This document shows, in pieces, positions 17,847-26,089 of a stretch of 37,642 nucleotides of DNA; positions within the stretch are counted from its first letter, which is position 1; every line of letters starts with the position of its first letter. Under the pieces are notes generated by a model, which saw only the letters and a list, made by a program, of their open reading frames with translations, had not been told where the DNA came from and ran no database searches. The DNA comes from Bacteroidaceae bacterium. GTDB lineage: Bacteria > Bacteroidota > Bacteroidia > Bacteroidales > Bacteroidaceae. Location: positions 1-37,642 of the forward strand of contig JAGBKI010000018.1 of assembly GCA_017933995.1 (NCBI GenBank), given 5' to 3'. The position numbers were made by a program, and so were the translations under genes.

Positions 17847-18058
17847 ACACACTACAATTAAAACTTAAAGAGTAAGCTCCCTTTGTATAAAACGTGTGGA
17901 ATCGCCTTCTTTAATCTTTGTTTTCAGAAGAAACAAGAATCTTTAGCAGCAAATCTGCCTATAAAAAACGCATCCCGAAAGCCCCGAAAATCGCGCACGG
18001 TGCCCCTCCATTCGCACTTCGTGGCTCCAAATTCTCGCTTTGTGGCTTTACAATCTCC

Positions 18059-18146
18059 AAATTAAGGCTTAATTTCTACAAACTAAGGCTTAATTTGGCG
18101 AAACATAGGCTTAGTTTGTACAAACTTAGGCTTAATTTGCAGATTT
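18059..18146. repeat. TTA-rich tandem palindrome array, locus A
   Basis: Four palindromic units of the form AAACTAAGGCTTAATTT are separated by 4-6-nt linkers such as CTACA, GGCGA, GTACA and GCAGA. The array ends in TTTGCAGATTTG. It matches the array at 30946-31042, including the linkers. The spacers are far too short for CRISPR. Confidence 0.75.
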
Positions 18147-18169
18147 GTGTGGGCTCGGACGGAAAAGAG

Positions 18170-18204
18170 GCGCGCCCGGAAGCGTTTTAAGGCTCCGGGC
18201 GCGC
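18170..18204. terminator. GC-rich hairpin, possible terminator downstream of the FGE-fold gene
   Basis: Perfect 11-bp stem GCGCGCCCGGA (18170-18180) with 18194-18204 and a 13-nt loop. On the minus strand a short CTCTTTTCC follows. It is 136 nt past the stop of the minus-strand gene, so its role as that gene's terminator is uncertain. Confidence 0.35.
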
Positions 18205-18243
18205 GAAATGTATGGGGTTGCGGTGAATGCGGCTGGGCGGCGG

Positions 18244-18330
18244 CGGGCGCTGAAAGGGCAACGGGTGGCGCTGAAAGGGATGCGGGTGGCGCTGAAAGAG
18301 TTACGGCGGGCGCTGAAAGGGCGGCGGGCG
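18244..18330. repeat. 21-bp tandem repeat (four units)
   Basis: GCGCTGAAAG recurs at 18247, 18268, 18289 and 18310, exactly 21 bp apart, within units of the form GGCGCTGAAAGGGNNNCGG. The 21-bp period keeps both strands open, but neither frame resembles a real protein. It ends 10 nt before the FGE-fold gene. Confidence 0.8.
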
Positions 18331-18339
18331 GCGCGGTGC

Positions 18340-20148
18340 TCACTTGACTTTCAGCACGAGGCGCAGGCCGATTTCGTCGCTACGGGTATTGGCTGGATAG
18401 TGTTCGCGACGCTTCAGCCGCAACTCGTCGTCGTCGCGGGAGGAGGCGGGCAAGAGGGCATCTAAATCAAGCTGAATTTTCTCGCCCAGCGCACGGCCGT
18501 AGCGTCTCACTGTAGACGAGTTCCTCTGCGGGCGCCCGGAGTTGGGGCGGGTGCTATTTCGATAAGTTCCGCTGTTGGTTCCGTTGTAGTAACCACCGGT
18601 GTTGGTTCCTGGGCGACCTGGGGCGGGATTGTTTTGAAAGCCGTTGAAAGTGGTGGTGGTCCCTGTCGTTGACTTGTAACTGCCACCGCGAACCACGATG
18701 TCCAGTCCCGCTTTTGGTTCCGTCACGGGGTCGGGTTGGCTACCGTGGGTATAGGTGAGAAGATATGCGTCACGGCACCATTCCTTGACGTTGCCCGTCA
18801 TGTCATAAATGCCATAGCCATTGGGCAGGCGGTCACAGACTTTATGAACCACATTGTTGGAATTTTCGGCGTACCAGGCCAGACGATCGAGGCTATAGTC
18901 GCCGCTGTAGGTGGGTGCTTTTTCCTTTTTATTAGGCCCAAGCGCGGCATACTCCCACTGGGCTTCGGTGGGCAGGTCGAACTCATATTTTGGGTTTTTG
19001 ACCAGTTTGTTCAGTCTCTCGACAAACTGGCGGCAGTCGTTCCAACTCACGTTGGTTTTAGGCAGGTTTCCGTTGCCCGAATGTCCGCCCATCACGGCGT
19101 CCCACTCGGCGTTGGTCACTTCGTTTCGCCCCATGTAGAACTCTGTGAGCGTCACCTCGTGTTCGTTCTGCTCATCAGACCGTCCTTTCTTGCGTCCCAT
19201 CGTGAACGTGCCGCCTCTGACGCGCCTCATCACCAATTCTGTCTTGTTGGAGAACGTGAAGCAAAGCCCTTCGCCCCCATCCGTCCTGACGACCTTGGGG
19301 GGACGCGGGCGGCTCTTATTGCTCCGAACCATCGCCAGGCGGAAGCCTGTGAAGTTGCCTGCCTTGTCGCGCCCGATATGGTTGCGCGCGGAAACGCGGC
19401 AATAGAAGTCGCTCGAGGCCGCACTGCCTCCGCGCACGACGTAATCGCCGTTGGCGGGCGACGTTTGGCAGGGGTCTTTCTGGCTGTAGTTGAGATAGAC
19501 GCCATAGCGGTCGGCACAGATTTCACCGACATTGCCCGACATGTCGTACAAGTCCAGTTCGTTGGCATTCTTTCCGCCTACGGGCTGAATCCTTTCCCTT
19601 GCATTGTTGGCGTACCAGGCTACGGGGTCCACTGAGGAGGAGCCGCTGAACTTAAAGCCGCCTGATTTATTTCCGCCACGCGCCGCAAATTCCCACTGCG
19701 CCTCGGTGGGGAGACGGAACTCCCATTCATAAGTCAGCCCTTCGTTGTCGAACAGTTTCCCGGCAAAGAGATCTTTGTTGATAAGGGCGATGAATTTTTC
19801 TATCTGCGCCACCGTGACGTTCGTGACGGGGAGTTTGTCGCCTTTCACCACACTGGGGTTGTTCCCCATATAGTACTTCCAAAGTTCCTGTGTCACTTCG
19901 GTCTGCAACATACGGTAGCTGGAGAGTTCCACTTGGTGGGCAGGCAGTTCATCTTCCTGATAGTCCGTGCCTTTGTGCTGTTCCATCGTAGCGCCCATCG
20001 TGAATGTGCCACCTTCTACGAAGCAGACGGTGAAAGGGGGAACGCCGTCGGGCGATTGGTTTTCGGGAACGGGATTTCCGGCAGGCGGTGCCCATGCGCT
20101 CAAGGCCACCAAGAGGGGAAGGAGAATTAGGGGAAGAATTTTTTTCAT
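18340..20148 (-). CDS. Exported protein with two FGE-sulfatase (SUMF1-type) domains
   Basis: A 602-aa protein with a signal peptide (M-K-K-I-L-P-L-I-L-L-P-L-L-V-A-L) and no lipobox. Domain 1, about residues 40-275, has G-G-T-F-T-M-G, L-P-T-E-A-Q-W-E-F-A-A-R-G-G, D-M-S-G-N-V-G-E and V-V-R-G-G-S. Domain 2, about 305-600, repeats all four motifs (G-G-T-F-T-M-G, P-T-E-A-Q-W-E-Y-A, D-M-T-G-N-V-K-E-W, V-V-R-G-G-S). The copper-binding cysteine pair of true formylglycine-generating enzymes is not evident, so it may be a binding or structural variant. Residues 494-545 of domain 2 are a Gly/Asn/Thr-rich insert before the closing G-L-R-L-V-L. It lies 53 nt behind the kinase gene and is probably co-transcribed. 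Confidence 0.87.
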   Translation of the reverse strand: MKKILPLILLPLLVALSAWAPPAGNPVPENQSPDGVPPFTVCFVEGGTFTMGATMEQHKGTDYQEDELPAHQVELSSYRMLQTEVTQELWKYYMGNNPSVVKGDKLPVTNVTVAQIEKFIALINKDLFAGKLFDNEGLTYEWEFRLPTEAQWEFAARGGNKSGGFKFSGSSSVDPVAWYANNARERIQPVGGKNANELDLYDMSGNVGEICADRYGVYLNYSQKDPCQTSPANGDYVVRGGSAASSDFYCRVSARNHIGRDKAGNFTGFRLAMVRSNKSRPRPPKVVRTDGGEGLCFTFSNKTELVMRRVRGGTFTMGRKKGRSDEQNEHEVTLTEFYMGRNEVTNAEWDAVMGGHSGNGNLPKTNVSWNDCRQFVERLNKLVKNPKYEFDLPTEAQWEYAALGPNKKEKAPTYSGDYSLDRLAWYAENSNNVVHKVCDRLPNGYGIYDMTGNVKEWCRDAYLLTYTHGSQPDPVTEPKAGLDIVVRGGSYKSTTGTTTTFNGFQNNPAPGRPGTNTGGYYNGTNSGTYRNSTRPNSGRPQRNSSTVRRYGRALGEKIQLDLDALLPASSRDDDELRLKRREHYPANTRSDEIGLRLVLKVK

Positions 20149-20201
20149 ATTTTTTGAAGGTTAAGCGCTTGCCACGAGGGCTGCGGCAGGCTCGGTTTGG
20201 G

Positions 20202-21905
20202 TCAGAGTCCGGACTGTGCGCGTCGTTCGCGCTCCTTTTGCTCTTTCATTTGCTTGGCTTGCAACACGCGCGCCTCTTCTTCCTGGCGTTTCCGTTCCAG
20301 CTCGCGCTGGCGCTTTTCTTCGGCCTGCTGCAAAAGGGCCGCCTGGCGCTGGCGCTCCTCGGCCTGGCGACGAGCCGCTGCCGCCGCGTCGGGCAGCTGT
20401 GCAGCCGTCTGCGACACTTCCAACAGGGGTTCTGGCGGGGCGGTTTCAACGGTGTCGGTTCGCAAGGTGTCCACTGCTGTGGAGTCGGAGAGCGTGTCGG
20501 CAGGAACGGGGTCGAGGTCAAACGTTTCTTCACCGCCCCAATTAAGGCCGCTCACCACAAAGGCGGCGAGGAAGCCCAGCAGCACGGAGGCTATCACGAT
20601 GAGCACCGTGCGGGTGGTGTTTTTGGCGGGCGGCATGTCCTGCTGCGCCTCGTCGTCTGTGGCGTAAAGCGGCTGTAGCGTCACGACAGGCGCTTCTCCG
20701 CTTTCTTCAGCATCGGGCGAAGCAGCTTCGGTTACGGGTGCGGATGTGAAAACCTGCGTCGCCATGTCGTCGGGAGCGTCGGCTTGGGATTCGTCGCTTT
20801 CCATCTCGTCGATGGGCGCGGCAGTGTCGATGAGCGTTTCTTCGTCCATGGCCTCATCAGTGGGAAAGGCCGACCACGGGGTGTTGCCAACGGATGCGGC
20901 GGGATCGGACGTGGGCTCGGCGAAGACGTTGGCGTACCAGTCGGTGCCCTCTGGGCGCACGGCCTTTTTCATGAGTTGGGACTCGGAGGAGGCGCTGCCC
21001 AGATAGTCGAGCACGGCGGCGGCGTTGTCGGGACGGCTCTTGTAGCGGGGCGACATCAGGCGGACGATGAGGTTGCGCAGGCGCTCCCCCACCCCATCGG
21101 GAAAGTCGAAAGCCTCTTCGGGCGTGTCGGCGTCGTCGATTTGCGTGGGGGTGGGCGGACGGCGGGCGGTGAGCAGATTGTAGAGCGTGGCTCCAATCGA
21201 ATAGAGGTCGCTGGCGGGACCGACGCGGCGCAAGTCGTTCATCATTTGCTCGGGCGGAGCGTAGCCTTGCGTGTAGACCATCGGAGCCGAACTGCTTTCG
21301 CTACCGCTTTCCTCCAACACTTTTGAGGCGCCAAAGTCGATAAGCACGGCGTGGCCGTCGCTGTCGAGCATGATGTTGGCCGGCTTGATGTCCAGATGGA
21401 GCATACGCTTGGCGTGAACCTTTTCCAGCGCGGCGAGCAGCTCCTTGATGTAGGCTGTGGCGCGTTCCTCCGTGAGCGGGCCGTTTTCCCTGACGACTTC
21501 GGAGAGCGAGCGCCCTTCTATGTAGTCCATGACATAGTAGGAGGTGCCGTTCTCATCGGGTATGACGTCGCTGACACGCACTATACCGGGGTGGTGGAGT
21601 TTGTAAATGCGCTTGGCCTCGCGAATAAACTTGCGGCGCAGGCTGTCAAAGTCTTTCTGCTGCTCGGGATTGCTGACCCGCACCAGCCCTGTTTGGGCAT
21701 CGCGTTCCGCAACGCGCTTGACGTAGAACTCCTTGACCACCACGTAGACCGTGTCGTCGCTTTCATCTGTCAGACGAGTGTCTACGGCACGATAGGTGTT
21801 GCCAAAGCCGCCGCTGTTGAGGAAGCCGACAATTCTGTAGCGGCCACCGCCTATACGCGTGCCGCTTGGCAAGAGGTTACCAAGTCCTTGGAAATTATTT
21901 TGCAC
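20202..21905 (-). CDS. Transmembrane Ser/Thr protein kinase (Hanks type)
   Basis: A 567-aa protein. The kinase domain, about residues 20-305, has the glycine loop N-S-G-G-F-G-N-T-Y (30-38), catalytic lysine K58 in V-V-V-K-E-F, catalytic loop H-L-D-I-K-P-A-N (170-177), D-F-G (190-192) and Y-A-P-P-E-Q. The HRD arginine is replaced by Leu, common in Bacteroidota kinases. A Ser/Thr/Asp-rich linker runs to one membrane helix (about 432-454). The outer part ends in an Ala/Arg/Glu/Gln-rich coiled coil. It should phosphorylate Ser/Thr on cytoplasmic targets, with its tail in the periplasm. The following gene encodes an exported FGE-fold protein; kinase and FGE folds are linked elsewhere too, for example fused in Chlamydia Pkn1, so a shared envelope signalling role is inferred. 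Confidence 0.92.
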   Translation of the reverse strand: MQNNFQGLGNLLPSGTRIGGGRYRIVGFLNSGGFGNTYRAVDTRLTDESDDTVYVVVKEFYVKRVAERDAQTGLVRVSNPEQQKDFDSLRRKFIREAKRIYKLHHPGIVRVSDVIPDENGTSYYVMDYIEGRSLSEVVRENGPLTEERATAYIKELLAALEKVHAKRMLHLDIKPANIMLDSDGHAVLIDFGASKVLEESGSESSSAPMVYTQGYAPPEQMMNDLRRVGPASDLYSIGATLYNLLTARRPPTPTQIDDADTPEEAFDFPDGVGERLRNLIVRLMSPRYKSRPDNAAAVLDYLGSASSESQLMKKAVRPEGTDWYANVFAEPTSDPAASVGNTPWSAFPTDEAMDEETLIDTAAPIDEMESDESQADAPDDMATQVFTSAPVTEAASPDAEESGEAPVVTLQPLYATDDEAQQDMPPAKNTTRTVLIVIASVLLGFLAAFVVSGLNWGGEETFDLDPVPADTLSDSTAVDTLRTDTVETAPPEPLLEVSQTAAQLPDAAAAARRQAEERQRQAALLQQAEEKRQRELERKRQEEEARVLQAKQMKEQKERERRAQSGL

Positions 21906-22019
21906 GTTTCCTATTATATTTTATAACGCCAAGAAACGTTGCGGCAATAAAGGTGCAAAGAAAAGCGTAGCGGATTCATATTTTCTTTGCACAGTGGCAG
22001 CGTATCTTCGCTTTCGGGG

Positions 22020-22050
22020 CAAAGATACAGCAAATTGGTCGCACAGACAA
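22020..22050 (-). promoter_or_regulatory. Promoter of the kinase operon
   Basis: On the minus strand TTG (22048-22050), a 20-nt spacer, then TATCTTTG (22020-22027). It lies 115 nt before the kinase ATG at 21905. Confidence 0.55.
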
Positions 22051-22090
22051 TTTTCTGCGCTCAAAAACAAGCGTTTAGGGATTCTCGGCC

Positions 22091-22939
22091 TTAGCGAGAG
22101 GGTTCAAGGAGACAAATTCCAGCCTCGGAAATACTGACGAGGCGCTGGCGGTAGAGCGTGCCGAGGGCCTGCTTGAAGGTTTTCTTGCTGACGCCGAAGC
22201 GGGCGCGGATGTCGTCGGGGGCGGAATGGTCGCCGTAGGGCAGCACGCCGCCTGGAGCCTGGCGCAGGGCGTCGAGCAGGGTGTCGGCAAAGTCGCGGAA
22301 GCGGTCGGTGCCCAGACGCCCAACGGCGAGGTCGAGTTTGCCGTCGGGGCGCACGCGGACTACGCTGCCCGCTATGCGCTCGCCGGGACGCACGGGGGCA
22401 TAAAGCTGGTCGGCATAGAGCTGTCCCTGGTATTGGTGGTCGACAATGGCCTTATAGCCGAGGGGTGTGGCGTGCCACACAAGGACATCCACTTGTTGCC
22501 CCGCGCGGTGGGTGGCGTGCGTGGCGGGGCGCAGGTAGCGGTCAATCTTGGCGGAGGCGACGACACGCTGCGTTTCGGGGTCGATGTGGCAATGGACGAC
22601 GTAGTGGCCGCCCATCTCCATCGGTCGGCGCTGCTCGCTGAAAGGGACGAAAAGGTCTTTCATCAAGCCCCAGTCGAGGAAGGCGCCGTGGCGATTGGTC
22701 CAGGCGCAGCGCAGGCAGGCACACTGTCCGGCGCGCACCAGGGGTTGCTCGAACGTGCCAACGAGGCGCTCGGACTGGTCGAGGTAGACGAAGACGGTCA
22801 CCTCGTCGCCGGGGCGCATCTCGGGGCGCACGTACGCTTTGGGCAGGAGTATCTCGCCCACATCGCCGCCGTCCATGTAGGCGCCGTGGTCGGTGAAGCG
22901 GGTGATGGGGAGGGTGTTGAAGTCGGCAAGCGCTATCAT
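22091..22939 (-). CDS. CvfB/YitL-like S1 RNA-binding protein
   Basis: A 282-aa cytoplasmic protein. The frame opens at a TTG at 22945, but the ATG at 22939 gives M-I-A-L-A-D-F-N. It has an N-terminal S1-like barrel (F-T-D-H-G-A-Y-M-D-G-G near residue 15), a second OB/S1 region (G-A-F-L-D-W-G-L-M-K-D-L-F-V-P near residue 85) and a C-terminal winged-helix segment with F-G-V-S-K-K-T-F-K-Q-A-L-G near residue 255. This order is that of the CvfB family, which binds RNA and affects virulence-factor expression in staphylococci. The role here is unknown. It lies downstream of the LolD-like gene on the same strand, 60 nt away, with a short AGTACTCNG-type repeat in the gap. Confidence 0.88.
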   Translation of the reverse strand: MIALADFNTLPITRFTDHGAYMDGGDVGEILLPKAYVRPEMRPGDEVTVFVYLDQSERLVGTFEQPLVRAGQCACLRCAWTNRHGAFLDWGLMKDLFVPFSEQRRPMEMGGHYVVHCHIDPETQRVVASAKIDRYLRPATHATHRAGQQVDVLVWHATPLGYKAIVDHQYQGQLYADQLYAPVRPGERIAGSVVRVRPDGKLDLAVGRLGTDRFRDFADTLLDALRQAPGGVLPYGDHSAPDDIRARFGVSKKTFKQALGTLYRQRLVSISEAGICLLEPSR

Positions 22940-22999
22940 AGGCAAGGGGGAGTGTCAGAGTACTCGGGAGACTCAGAGTACTCGGAGTATTCAGAAAGC

Positions 23000-23650
23000 T
23001 CACACGACGACGCCGTCGCGCATGTGGATGGTGCGGTCGGTGGTGGCGGCGAGGGTTTCGTCGTGGGTGACGATGACGAAGGTCTGGCCGGTCTCCTCGC
23101 GCAGGCGGAAGAAGAGGCTGTGGAGTTCGGCCTTGTTGGCGGAGTCGAGGCTGCCGCTGGGTTCGTCGGCCAAGACAACGTCGGGCTTGTTGATGAGCGC
23201 GCGCGCCACGGCCACGCGCTGCGCCTCGCCGCCGCTGAGTTCACCCGGCTTGTGGGCGGCGCGGTCGGCCAGGCCCATAAAGTCGAGCAGGCGGGCGGCC
23301 TCTTCCTTCAGTTCGCGGCGGGGGCGCGAGGCGATGAGGCCGGGGAGCATCACGTTCTCCAAGGCGGTGAACTCGGGCAGCAGTTGGTGGAACTGGAAGA
23401 CGAAGCCGAGGTGCGTGCCACGGAAGCGGGCGAGGCGTTTGCGGCTGAGAGCGGAGACGTCGGTGCCGCCAATGGTGACGGTGCCGCCGTCGGGGCGCAG
23501 GAGGGTGCCGATGACCTGCAGGAGTGTGGTTTTGCCGGCGCCGCTGGGGCCGACGATGCTCACCACCTCGTGGGCGGCGATGTCGAGGTCGATGCCGCGC
23601 AGCACTTCGAGCGCGCCAAAGGATTTGCGGATGTTGCGGAGGGAAATCAT
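23000..23650 (-). CDS. lolD: ABC transporter ATP-binding protein, LolD-like
   Basis: A 216-aa ATPase. Walker A is G-P-S-G-A-G-K-T-T near residue 34, the Q-loop is [10 protein letters not shown], the signature is L-S-G-G-E-A-Q-R and Walker B is V-V-L-A-D-E-P-S-G. Its length and the [10 protein letters not shown] / L-A-D-E-P-S-G-x-L-D patterns fit the LolD/MacB-type exporter ATPases that drive lipoprotein release to the outer membrane. The permease subunits are not adjacent, as is often so in Bacteroidota. No promoter is obvious; the 180 nt upstream is filled by TTTAAGAGG repeats. The exact substrate (LolD against another member of the group) is not settled by sequence alone. Confidence 0.87.
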   Translation of the reverse strand: MISLRNIRKSFGALEVLRGIDLDIAAHEVVSIVGPSGAGKTTLLQVIGTLLRPDGGTVTIGGTDVSALSRKRLARFRGTHLGFVFQFHQLLPEFTALENVMLPGLIASRPRRELKEEAARLLDFMGLADRAAHKPGELSGGEAQRVAVARALINKPDVVLADEPSGSLDSANKAELHSLFFRLREETGQTFVIVTHDETLAATTDRTIHMRDGVVV

Positions 23651-23825
23651 TCTTAAGTTTAAGAGGTTTAAGAAGTTTAAGAGGTTTAAGAGGTTTAATC
23701 CGTCCGGGACGGAATTGCGGTTGAGGCCGAAAGGTTAAACTTCTTAAACCTCTTAAACCACTTAAACCTTTTATGAGGCCGCAAGGATTAAACCTCTTAA
23801 ACCTCATTAAACCTCTTAAACTTTA
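23651..23825. repeat. TTTAAGAGG repeat element, left copy
   Basis: Tandem 9-bp units TTTAAGAGG on the plus strand (23655-23697) turn into the inverse CCTCTTAAA units (23740-23822). Between them lies a CCGTCCGGGACGG palindrome followed by TTGAGGCCG. An inverted copy with the same core lies at 25979-26088, on the other side of the antiporter gene. Confidence 0.75.
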
Positions 23826-23829
23826 ACTG

Positions 23830-25875
23830 TCAGCGCACACGGACGGGGACACCGCTGCGCAGGGCGGTGCGCTCGGCCTGGGCGTCGTACTGGTCGGGGA
23901 AGAGTATCATCAGGTTGCGGGTGCTGAAGGAGCGTTCCACCTGGTCGGGGATGCGCTCCATATATTTATGGAACGACAGGGTGCCCTTGCGCGCCATGAC
24001 GATGAGCATCAGGTGATCCTGGCGCGTGCGGTTGACGATGGGCGTGAGGTCGGCCCAGGCGTTGAAGTCGTGGTACAGGGCCTCGGGGCTGCGGTCGGCG
24101 CGGGCATAGTGGTCGCGCAGGGAGGCGATGGTGGGCGGCGTGGCGTAGAACTCCACGCTGCAACTGGCCTGCCCGGCAAGCAGGGCCACCTCGTCGGCCC
24201 AGTGGTGGAAGCCTTTCTCGTATTCGGCGCGCTTGGGCACAAGGACGTGGATGCGGCGCATCAGGGCCAGGGGCATCACGGAGCGGTAGATGAGCACTTC
24301 GCGCGGCGTGGCGCCGAGCAGGTCGGAGGTGAACTTGCCGTAGAAGCTGTCGCTGACGCGCTGCTTGCGGTGCAGGCCGATGAGCAGTTGGTTGGCGCCG
24401 GTCTCCATCAGGGTGTGGTAGATGCCGGTGGTGATGTTCACCGCCCAGCGGTTGTGGGTGGCCAGTGCGACACCCGCCGAGGCGGCAATGCGCGTGGCCT
24501 GCGCCAGGTAACTTTCGCTGTCCTTGCGCCGCTCGGGGCTGTTCTCCAGCACGATGCTGACGGCGGAGAGGGGTTTCTCCTCGCCGCGCGTGCGCAGCAT
24601 CAGGGCGAGTTCCATCAGCGGCTCTACGTTCTCCTGGCGCGCCAGTGCGACGAGTATGCGTTTGCTCTCTGTAGCCGAGGCGGGCGCGTCGTCGCTGCCC
24701 GCAAGGGCGATGCGGCGCGCGGTGCGCTCGGTGACGAAGGAACTGACGACGCAGGTGCCCAGGATGACGAGCATCGCGGCGTTGAAGACGACGGCGGGGA
24801 GCAGGGGCGCGCCGTCGGGCATGGCTATCTTGTAGCCCACGAGGGCTACGGCCAGCGTGGCGGCGGCGCGGCTGGTGGTGAGACCGAACATCAGGCGCGC
24901 GTCACTGCGTTCCATACGGTAGAGGCGCGCGGTGGCCTCGGCGGCGAGCCACTTACCGGCCACAGCGACAGCCAGCATCAGCACGGCCAGCGGCAGCGTG
25001 TGGCGCCAGTCGAGGAAACTGGCGGGGTTGATGAGCATACCCACGCCGATGAGGAAGTAGGGGATGAAAATGCTGTTGCCGATGAACTCGACGTGGTTCA
25101 TCAGGGGCGACGAGGGCGGCACAAGGCGTCCCAGCACGATGCCCACGAGAAACGCGCCGAGAATACCCTCGAAGCCCACGAACTCCATCATGCCCGCGCC
25201 GAGGAACACCATAGCCAGCACGAAGACGTACTGCACGACGACCTCGTTGTGGCGGCGGAAGAACCAGGCCACGACGCGGGGGAAGAGGAAGACGATGACG
25301 GCGCCGATGGCCACGACCTCCAGGGGCAGGCGCACGAGGTGGGCGGTGTCAGCCCCTTCTTTATAAAGTCCGGCTACGACGGCGAGGACAAGGAGGGTGA
25401 TGACGTCGGCCACGATGGTGGCGCCAGTGGCGATGCCCACACTACGCCGGCGCGTGAGGCCGTAGCGCATCACGAGGGGGTAGTTGATGAGCGTGTGGGA
25501 GGAGAGCATCGCGGCGATGAGGGCGGAGGCCGCCGTGCCGAAGCCCCACAGCCGCGCCAGCGCGAAGCCCAGCAAGGCCGGGCAAACGAAACTCAAGAGG
25601 CCGAGCGTGGCGGTCTGGGCGCGCGTCTTGCGCACCTCCTGAATGTTCATCTCCAGCGAGGCGAGGAACATAATGTAGTACAGCCCCACCTTGCCGAACA
25701 GCTCGAAGCTGTCGTCGTACTCCAAGAGGTTTGTGCCGTGCGGCCCGATGATGATGCCCGCCGCAATCATCCCCACGACGGAGGGGATGTGGAGGCGGCT
25801 CATAAGCATCGGCGCAAAGAGTATCACGCTGAGCACGATGAAGAAAATCCACGTGGGGTCGCTTATAATTGGCAT
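23830..25875 (-). CDS. CPA2-family cation/proton antiporter with C-terminal USP-like domain
   Basis: A 681-aa inner-membrane protein. The frame opens at 25950, but the ATG at 25875 (M-P-I-I-S-D-P-T-W-I-F-F-I-V) is the natural start and sits 21 nt behind a -7 element. The N-terminal 400 residues hold about 12 membrane helices with the CPA2 hallmarks I-P-S-V-V-G-M-I-A-A-G-I-I-I-G-P-H-G and F-E-G-I-L-G-A-F-L-V-G-I-V-L-G. The cytoplasmic C-terminal 270 residues start near R-I-L-V-A-L-A-R-Q-E-N-V and resemble universal-stress-type nucleotide-binding folds. It should exchange Na+ or K+ for H+. The ion is not determined. It is flanked on both sides by inverted TTTAAGAGG repeat elements. Confidence 0.88.
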   Translation of the reverse strand: MPIISDPTWIFFIVLSVILFAPMLMSRLHIPSVVGMIAAGIIIGPHGTNLLEYDDSFELFGKVGLYYIMFLASLEMNIQEVRKTRAQTATLGLLSFVCPALLGFALARLWGFGTAASALIAAMLSSHTLINYPLVMRYGLTRRRSVGIATGATIVADVITLLVLAVVAGLYKEGADTAHLVRLPLEVVAIGAVIVFLFPRVVAWFFRRHNEVVVQYVFVLAMVFLGAGMMEFVGFEGILGAFLVGIVLGRLVPPSSPLMNHVEFIGNSIFIPYFLIGVGMLINPASFLDWRHTLPLAVLMLAVAVAGKWLAAEATARLYRMERSDARLMFGLTTSRAAATLAVALVGYKIAMPDGAPLLPAVVFNAAMLVILGTCVVSSFVTERTARRIALAGSDDAPASATESKRILVALARQENVEPLMELALMLRTRGEEKPLSAVSIVLENSPERRKDSESYLAQATRIAASAGVALATHNRWAVNITTGIYHTLMETGANQLLIGLHRKQRVSDSFYGKFTSDLLGATPREVLIYRSVMPLALMRRIHVLVPKRAEYEKGFHHWADEVALLAGQASCSVEFYATPPTIASLRDHYARADRSPEALYHDFNAWADLTPIVNRTRQDHLMLIVMARKGTLSFHKYMERIPDQVERSFSTRNLMILFPDQYDAQAERTALRSGVPVRVR

Positions 25876-25896
25876 TCGGAGTGCGCTTTTTCGCGG

Positions 25897-25904
25897 CAAA
25901 ATTA
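25897..25904 (-). promoter_or_regulatory. -7 element of the antiporter gene
   Basis: TAATTTTG on the minus strand, 21 nt before the ATG at 25875. No good TTTG lies at the -33 position. Confidence 0.5.
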
Positions 25905-25957
25905 CTAAGAAACCGCTTATTAGCGCGCGCGGCGGGCTTGCAAACCGCATTTATTGG

Positions 25958-25965
25958 TACTTTTG
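25958..25965 (+). promoter_or_regulatory. -7 element of asd
   Basis: TACTTTTG, with a TTG at 25938-25940 (17-nt spacer, a little short). The resulting leader of about 120 nt contains the right-hand TTTAAGAGG repeat element. Confidence 0.55.
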
Positions 25966-25978
25966 CGGGCAATAACAA

Positions 25979-26088
25979 GGTTTAAGAAGTTTAAGGAGGC
26001 TTAAGAGGTTTACCCATCCGGCCTCAACTGCCGCTCCGTCCCGGACGGATTAAACCTCTTAAACCTCAAAACCTAATTAAACCTTTTA
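25979..26088. repeat. TTTAAGAGG repeat element, right copy (inverted)
   Basis: Contains TTTAAGAAG-type units, then the core GGCCTCAA...CCGTCCCGGACGG, then CCTCTTAAACC units. It is the reverse complement of the core order at 23651-23825. It lies in the asd leader. Confidence 0.7.
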
Positions 26089-26089
26089 T

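Noticed and set aside
18059-18146. CRISPR array
   Set aside because: Repeats are palindromes of about 17 bp with 4-6-bp linkers; linkers are shared between loci, so they are not spacers. No cas gene is present.
18145-18465. 106-aa frame with 7-residue A-L-K-G-x-R-V repeats
   Set aside because: It is the translation of the 21-bp tandem repeat and runs into antisense of the FGE-fold gene; no start signal or domain.
18340-20148. Diversity-generating retroelement target (FGE/C-lectin fold)
   Set aside because: No reverse transcriptase or template repeat in the window, and the C-terminal insert is not a typical variable region.
23968-25908. 646-aa antisense frame over the antiporter
   Set aside because: Composition (Gly, Glu, His, Asp) mirrors hydrophobic codons on the other strand; the antiporter is certain.
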